This document shows, piece by piece, positions 59,798 to 64,000 of a stretch of 64,000 nt of DNA. The notes beneath the pieces are model-generated. The model searched no databases and was not told the origin of the DNA. It saw nothing but the letters and a program-made list of their open reading frames with translations. The DNA is from Entonaema liquescens (lineage: Eukaryota; Ascomycota; Sordariomycetes; Xylariales; Xylariaceae), in NCBI GenBank assembly GCA_902805475.1, contig CADCSX010000023.1:372001-436000 (forward strand), in the 5' to 3' direction. Each line of letters starts with the position of its first letter. Position 1 is the stretch's first letter. The translations under genes and the position numbers were made by a program.

Positions 59798-61393
59798 CTA
59801 CTTCTTCTGGTCATAGAACTCCTGCACCCACTCGGCCATTTGGGCAACCTGCTCATCGGCAATAGCTTTAACGCCGGGGTTGACAGCCCAGTTCTGGCCA
59901 TACAAGTCGGAGCAATGCGTACCCTGCTCCACGACTCGAATGGGAAGCTCGGGGGTGCTTTCCTTGGGACCGCCTGGGCGGAACTTGGAGCTGAGAGTTG
60001 AATCACGCCATGGATCCCATTGCCCGTTGGTCATCATTAATCGCGTAACGTTGGTCTGGAACCAGCCACCGGTATACTTGTTCACGTCCTTAGCGGACTT
60101 GCCCTTAGCAATACCATACTCTAGTTCAGGGAACCAAAGCGGGCATTGTGAACGCCAGTAAGCCTTATTAACGAGGCGTGAGACGATGCTCGGGCGACCG
60201 ATAGGGGCACCATCTTGCCAATACTCAAAGGGCTCGTTACACAACATCCAGTTCCATTGGCGGTTGCCGACATTGCGTGGCGAAAGATCGTGGTATACAG
60301 GGTTAGAAGCATTTAGCGACTGGAAACATTCCGTATTGTTTTCACCTTTGAAGTATCCATAACTCTCGCAGGTTCCTGGCAGCTCGATTTCTGTAAACCA
60401 CTTTGCGTAACCGTTCAAGGCCTTAGTCAAGCCAACCCCCTTAGGGCCAGGTACAGGATTCGTAGAATTCGGCCAGACATTTTCGACATAATCGCAGAAT
60501 CGATAGTAAGGGGTGAACCCCGCGATCGATGTGGAGTAAAACTGACCGGACTGAAACGACCATGGGCCGTACTCAAGAGCAGCGGCGAAGTCGGCGTCCT
60601 TGAGGTTGCCCAGCTTAAATTTGTCCTTTAGCTTAGCCTTTTCCCTGGGGCTACCGGTCAGGAGAACAAGGTCAACGTAATCGATGACAGTAGTTAAGTC
60701 GGAGCTGCAGTTCTTAGGCGTCGCCTCTTGGATAGGGACGAAGTATTGCCAGAAATCGCCAATAGCTTCAACCACACCGCTAGTACCATAATACGCCCAG
60801 AACGTGCCAGGGTCCTTAGCAGCAACCCATCCGGCCAATGCGCCAGGATAACTACCACCGGTAAAGACCCAAGGGGCATTCTTCGCGTTGCTTTGCCCGG
60901 TCTTATCGAAAGGTGCATCAAAGTTATTGGCGAAATAGGTATTGTCTTTAATAGAGTTCTCGAGAGTAAGGTATTTGAGATTCTCCGAGGTTAAGCTCTC
61001 GAATGGAGACGAATCACCCCAGTATCTGTGCTCGAGGATGACAACAGCACCGCCAAGCTTCTCGGCGAAGAGTCCCGTGAGACGCTGGTTCGAAGTGTAG
61101 GACACGTTAAAGCCATCAGCCGCCTGTTCACCAGGATTGACAAAAATGATTGGCGACCCAGGCCCTTTCCAGTACTTCGCTCCGTACCAATACCTCTGCT
61201 CAAAAGTGCCGAGTTCAGGGTTGGAATGATCAAGCAGCTGAGGAAAAGTACCCCAACCGACGGTGCCGTTGCCAGCTGCTAGGATAGTGAATTCGTCAAT
61301 TGGACCGAGCTGCATACCGGCTTGGTTTTTCAAAAAGCCGGCGGAGGCCCCAGCTGCCAGCAATAACTGGACTGCACCCACGGGAGACTTCAT
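59798..61393 (-). CDS. Secreted serine peptidase, family S28
   Basis: Single exon, 531 aa from the ATG at 61393, which gives a signal peptide (MKSPVGAVQLLLAAGASAGF). An in-frame ATG at 61477 would add 28 residues ahead of it and is unlikely. The S28 family (lysosomal Pro-X carboxypeptidase, Aspergillus prolyl endopeptidase) cleaves after proline. The catalytic triad is visible: Ser in FTGGSYPGALAGW (about 181), Asp in NGQWDPWR and His in EQGTHCSDL near the C-terminus. EHRYWGDSSPF is another conserved block. Several NxT/NxS sites fit a secreted glycoprotein. It faces the MFS gene tail-to-tail at about 150 bp. Codon use is biased like the aldolase, suggesting good expression. Intact. Confidence 0.95.
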   Translation of the reverse strand: MKSPVGAVQLLLAAGASAGFLKNQAGMQLGPIDEFTILAAGNGTVGWGTFPQLLDHSNPELGTFEQRYWYGAKYWKGPGSPIIFVNPGEQAADGFNVSYTSNQRLTGLFAEKLGGAVVILEHRYWGDSSPFESLTSENLKYLTLENSIKDNTYFANNFDAPFDKTGQSNAKNAPWVFTGGSYPGALAGWVAAKDPGTFWAYYGTSGVVEAIGDFWQYFVPIQEATPKNCSSDLTTVIDYVDLVLLTGSPREKAKLKDKFKLGNLKDADFAAALEYGPWSFQSGQFYSTSIAGFTPYYRFCDYVENVWPNSTNPVPGPKGVGLTKALNGYAKWFTEIELPGTCESYGYFKGENNTECFQSLNASNPVYHDLSPRNVGNRQWNWMLCNEPFEYWQDGAPIGRPSIVSRLVNKAYWRSQCPLWFPELEYGIAKGKSAKDVNKYTGGWFQTNVTRLMMTNGQWDPWRDSTLSSKFRPGGPKESTPELPIRVVEQGTHCSDLYGQNWAVNPGVKAIADEQVAQMAEWVQEFYDQKK

Positions 61394-62224
61394 CTTGGCG
61401 GTGGTGAAATATGATTCCGGGGCACCGGCGGAGGTGAGCTGAAAAGATCTCTCCTCTCCCAAGACGGTGGGAGTCACTCACTTTTTATATTTACCTCGTC
61501 CCTGGTTAGCTACATGATCCACCTACCGACTGCAGCTTATCCTATCAACAAATCAACAAACCGGCACCATCGCGTGCTTGATCATCATAACGACCTTCCC
61601 TTTTTCGTTAGCGACATGCCCGCTGAGTACTACCAACAAGGATGTTAGCAATCCTTCCGCTTTGGGGAAAGCTGTACCTGGAACTAATACGAGAACATCC
61701 GTATAAATAAGCTTTTCATTGGAGGTGATAAGATAATTCTCAAAGTAAATTGGGTATGTTATTGATGTAATTGGATGATTGGATGAAGGTACTATATCAG
61801 AATCTCAATTCGAGAAAGCTAATCTCCGCCTCTATATCGCTACTATATCGTAGCAATCAACATGGCCAGTGCAGTAACCTACCTTAAGGTACCTCACTGT
61901 ATACCTATTTACTTGCTAGGTGTGCTTGGGTAACCCTGCCACGTTTTTTTTTAATCCTATACGACAAAGATTAAGCCCAGTCAATGCAATCCGCAATAAT
62001 AACTACAAGTTGTTTTACTTGATCACAAAGAACTATTTATTCGACGCGATACGATACAATATGATACAATCGCATTGCTCACCATACATGTTGGTTAACC
62101 CAGTGTTTTAACTATAAAACTCAATCTATATGTAAATTAATGATATAAGATGAAAATTTCCGCCGGATGGTCATTCCTCTGAGATTACCCTGAACCCCTT
62201 CATAACATCCATAGTAAGATCAGG
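61394..62224. other. Intergenic between divergent genes
   Basis: Upstream of both the S28 peptidase and the Cys3His protein. Short frame 61920-62111 has no domain. The sequence turns AT-rich at 62000-62160. Nothing else seen. Confidence 0.45.
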
Positions 62225-63115
62225 ATGGCGAAACGCACAGAGGAATGTTCGCAACACCAGTGTCGGGCGAAACCAGTACCTCAAGGTTCATATTGCCAAG
62301 AGCACTGGAGTAAGTCGAAAGAAAGTCAGAGGGAAAGGTATAAACTACATAAAGATGCAGGCATCTGTGTTAGTTGTTCAGTTCCAGTCACCGATGGAAG
62401 GACAAGATGTCACAAACATCGTGCTGCCGCTTATGCTTGCACTAAGTCATATGCCGAAACCAAGAACAAAAGGGCCAGTGAATTATATTACGAACGTAAA
62501 GCCGCAGGTTTATGTCCGATTTGTGCAAAACCAACCACTGGTACTCGTACATATTGCGATGAACATCGAGCTAAACTGGCTCAACGAACTAAACGAGCTA
62601 GAAAACGAGACGATGCCTTAAAGACTCAGAGCAGGAGGTATGCTATACGTAAGGTTAGCGGTATATGCGCGTGTTGTCTAAATGGAGTCACGGGTACCAA
62701 CACATATTGTGACGAACACCTGGCTATACAAGAAGATGAGGTGCGAAATAAACAGTTGACATATTATTTGCACGAGGCTAATGGTGTATGTGTATGGTGT
62801 TTCAGTCGAGTGACAGATGCCAGCATATATTGCGACGAACACCTCGCTGAAGTCCGGGATAGACAATCTACGGAGCCTCTACGTAGTATCTACGCTCATG
62901 GTCCGAATCCAGCTAAAGATGGACATGTGGATTGTGAAGAAGGTATAACCCTCGACGCCGGCAAAACTCTAAAGGGGGCTACATTAGAGCAGGGTTCAAA
63001 TGCTGAAGAACCCTCGGTCCCTAGTGAGCCTTCAGAATCACCTATACCGGAGTCCAGCTGTGAAGAGCAAGAAGCGGCGAAAACTCTTTTGAATTTAGTT
63101 ATACGGACAATTTAA
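62225..63115 (+). CDS. Protein of five tandem Cys3His modules, unknown function
   Basis: Single exon, 296 aa. Residues 1-206 consist of repeated modules with spacing C-x2-C-x10-C-x2-H. Module 2 is C48-C51-C62-H65, module 3 C97-C100-C111-H114, module 4 C148-C151-C162-H165 and module 5 C189-C192-C203-H206. Module 1 is a variant (C8, C13, C24, H27). Modules 3 to 5 share YCDEH, and most are preceded by a basic aromatic helix ending in G (for example LYYERKAAG and YLHEANG). Each module should bind one zinc. The last 90 residues are acidic and Ser/Pro-rich (EPSVPSEPSESPIPESS). Similar short GxCxxC...C..H repeats occur in scattered fungal hypothetical proteins, but I do not know a named family. A nucleic-acid or protein-binding role is a guess. 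Confidence 0.75.
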   Translation: MAKRTEECSQHQCRAKPVPQGSYCQEHWSKSKESQRERYKLHKDAGICVSCSVPVTDGRTRCHKHRAAAYACTKSYAETKNKRASELYYERKAAGLCPICAKPTTGTRTYCDEHRAKLAQRTKRARKRDDALKTQSRRYAIRKVSGICACCLNGVTGTNTYCDEHLAIQEDEVRNKQLTYYLHEANGVCVWCFSRVTDASIYCDEHLAEVRDRQSTEPLRSIYAHGPNPAKDGHVDCEEGITLDAGKTLKGATLEQGSNAEEPSVPSEPSESPIPESSCEEQEAAKTLLNLVIRTI

Positions 63116-63412
63116 CATTGGAGATTGTGTTAGAGACAACAGTAGTCTCCAACATCAATACATAATAATACATCACAATTCCATATCTCCTTAGCATAGA
63201 ATAATACTACATCAATATAGAAGAAACTTAACACATCAAGTATACCAAACTACCAGATATGGTAGCATACAGCCTCGGCTTACATATGTCGCAGGGCTCG
63301 GATAAAATTAGAACAGTAAGTGAGGAGCCCAAGCTCATGTGAATGCATCTTGTTCAAGGACCTGCTATACTAGAGAGGTAGGGAAAATGAGAATTGTGAA
63401 GCCCGCACGCCG
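63116..63412. other. Intergenic, convergent genes
   Basis: Under 300 bp between the Cys3His gene and the RRM-like gene; AT-rich, with repeated atacatc phrases. No gene. Confidence 0.4.
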
Positions 63413-64000
63413 TTAGACAGCACAAGGGTCTTCGCCGTACTCGGCCAGTAGGAACCCTCTAAGCTCGAGATTAAGTGCCAGACGGGCGAAGGAAGCTTGC
63501 GAGCGCCAAGATCCAAACCGATACTCCAGCCGACTGACAGGTCCATCAAAGCCGGGAACCGTGCCGTGGTCGATTATATCGTCGATGTCGTATACAAACT
63601 TGCTTGAGAAGAACCCATCCAAGTAATCCGTATTGACGACCTGCGGATCTCCAGCAACCAAAAGCACACGGCTAGCGTAGCTAGGGGCGTCTTCTTCCCC
63701 AACCCTGTTTCTGTTCCACTGGACTCTTGGAAACATGCCGTCGACTATAATCCTGCCTTGCTGTATCGTCTTGTAGAGCACCTCGGCATCTTCCCGTTTG
63801 AAGAAGCTTATAGATGCTGCGGCGGTGCTACTGGTTTCGTTGGGGCCGTTGATTACAGTCGAACGAACTCTGCCCGTCTTCGTAATTAGAGCAAGGAGCT
63901 TGGGGATAGTAATCGACCCAGGCAGTCCAGTGATCCATAAAGAAGTATTTCCTTCTTCGGGAACGTCTGTGCCTTTATTGATGGATAAATTCCGATCTCC
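63413..64000 (-). CDS. RRM-like RNA-binding protein, 3' part (runs off window)
   Basis: The minus-strand frame is open from 64000 to the TAG at 63413 without a stop, so the 5' end lies beyond the window. The visible 195 residues start with LWITGLPGSITIPKLLALI, an RNP2-like strand followed by a helix. Then come RVRSTVINGP, an RNP1-like strand AAASISFFKREDAEVLYKTI, and GRIIVDGMFPRVQWNRNRV, all consistent with a divergent RNA-recognition motif. A second part (ASRVLLVAGDP, FSSKFVYDIDDI, LEYRFGSWRSQASFARLAL) resembles another degenerate RRM. Fungal proteins with this layout are mostly uncharacterised. It lacks basic low-complexity tails in the visible part. Confidence 0.65.
   Translation of the reverse strand, partial: GDRNLSINKGTDVPEEGNTSLWITGLPGSITIPKLLALITKTGRVRSTVINGPNETSSTAAASISFFKREDAEVLYKTIQQGRIIVDGMFPRVQWNRNRVGEEDAPSYASRVLLVAGDPQVVNTDYLDGFFSSKFVYDIDDIIDHGTVPGFDGPVSRLEYRFGSWRSQASFARLALNLELRGFLLAEYGEDPCAV

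Noticed and set aside
1..64000. CRISPR arrays, prokaryotic operons, phage or virus genes
   Set aside because: Looked for regular direct repeats with unique spacers, Shine-Dalgarno-linked genes and viral signatures; none seen, and intron structure shows a fungal nuclear genome.

Overview
The window is nuclear DNA of a filamentous ascomycete (Pezizomycotina). The evidence is: spliceosomal introns of about 45-160 bp with GT-AG ends and CTAAC-type branch points; fungus-specific families (2EXR, Zn2Cys6 regulators, CYP53, S28 peptidase, GT31-like transferase); and AT-only islands with the hallmarks of repeat-induced point mutation (RIP), in which almost every cytosine left is in CpG. Gene models were spliced by eye, and nearly every chosen junction keeps codon phase.

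Layout. 1-8290 is a gene-free RIP island with decayed tandem repeats and a (TTA)31 microsatellite. 8.3-20.7 kb holds a broken DUF7587-like gene, a five-exon multipass membrane protein, an amidase with a 1-nt frameshift, a 2EXR protein, a small hydrophobic protein and a Frag1/DRAM/Sfk1-family membrane protein. 20.9-30.2 kb holds a ten-exon secreted six-hairpin glycosidase-like gene, a P450 with a 25-nt micro-exon, an Ifi-6-16-like membrane protein and a flavin amine oxidase. 31,525-32,487 is a RIP-decayed DNA transposon with 54-bp terminal inverted repeats and an 8-bp target duplication (hAT type), followed by tRNA-Ser(AGA). 34.4-35.5 kb carries class II fructose-bisphosphate aldolase. 37.1-44.9 kb resembles an aromatic-acid catabolic neighbourhood: CYP53 benzoate 4-hydroxylase-like P450, a GFA-family zinc protein, a phenol-hydroxylase-type FAD monooxygenase and a Zn2Cys6 regulator. 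45.5-48.9 kb has a single-pass surface protein and a GT31-like glycosyltransferase. 49.3-59.7 kb has an intracellular beta-mannosidase divergent from an XlnR/AmyR-type regulator, then a flavocytochrome b2-type dehydrogenase and an MFS sugar transporter with candidate carbon-repressor sites. 59.8-64 kb has a secreted S28 peptidase, a protein built of five Cys3His modules, and the 3' part of an RRM-like gene running off the window.

How the genes fit together. Many products are secreted or import/catabolic functions (glycosidase, mannosidase, sugar transporter, peptidase, amidase, aromatic hydroxylation) with two regulators nearby, as expected of a plant- or litter-associated fungus. A cross-cutting observation is that five otherwise coherent genes are interrupted by single-nucleotide length changes, mostly in homopolymer runs. 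This points to uncorrected long-read assembly errors at least as much as to real pseudogenes. No complete new multi-gene system stands out. The most novel single items are the five-module Cys3His protein and the hAT-like element.
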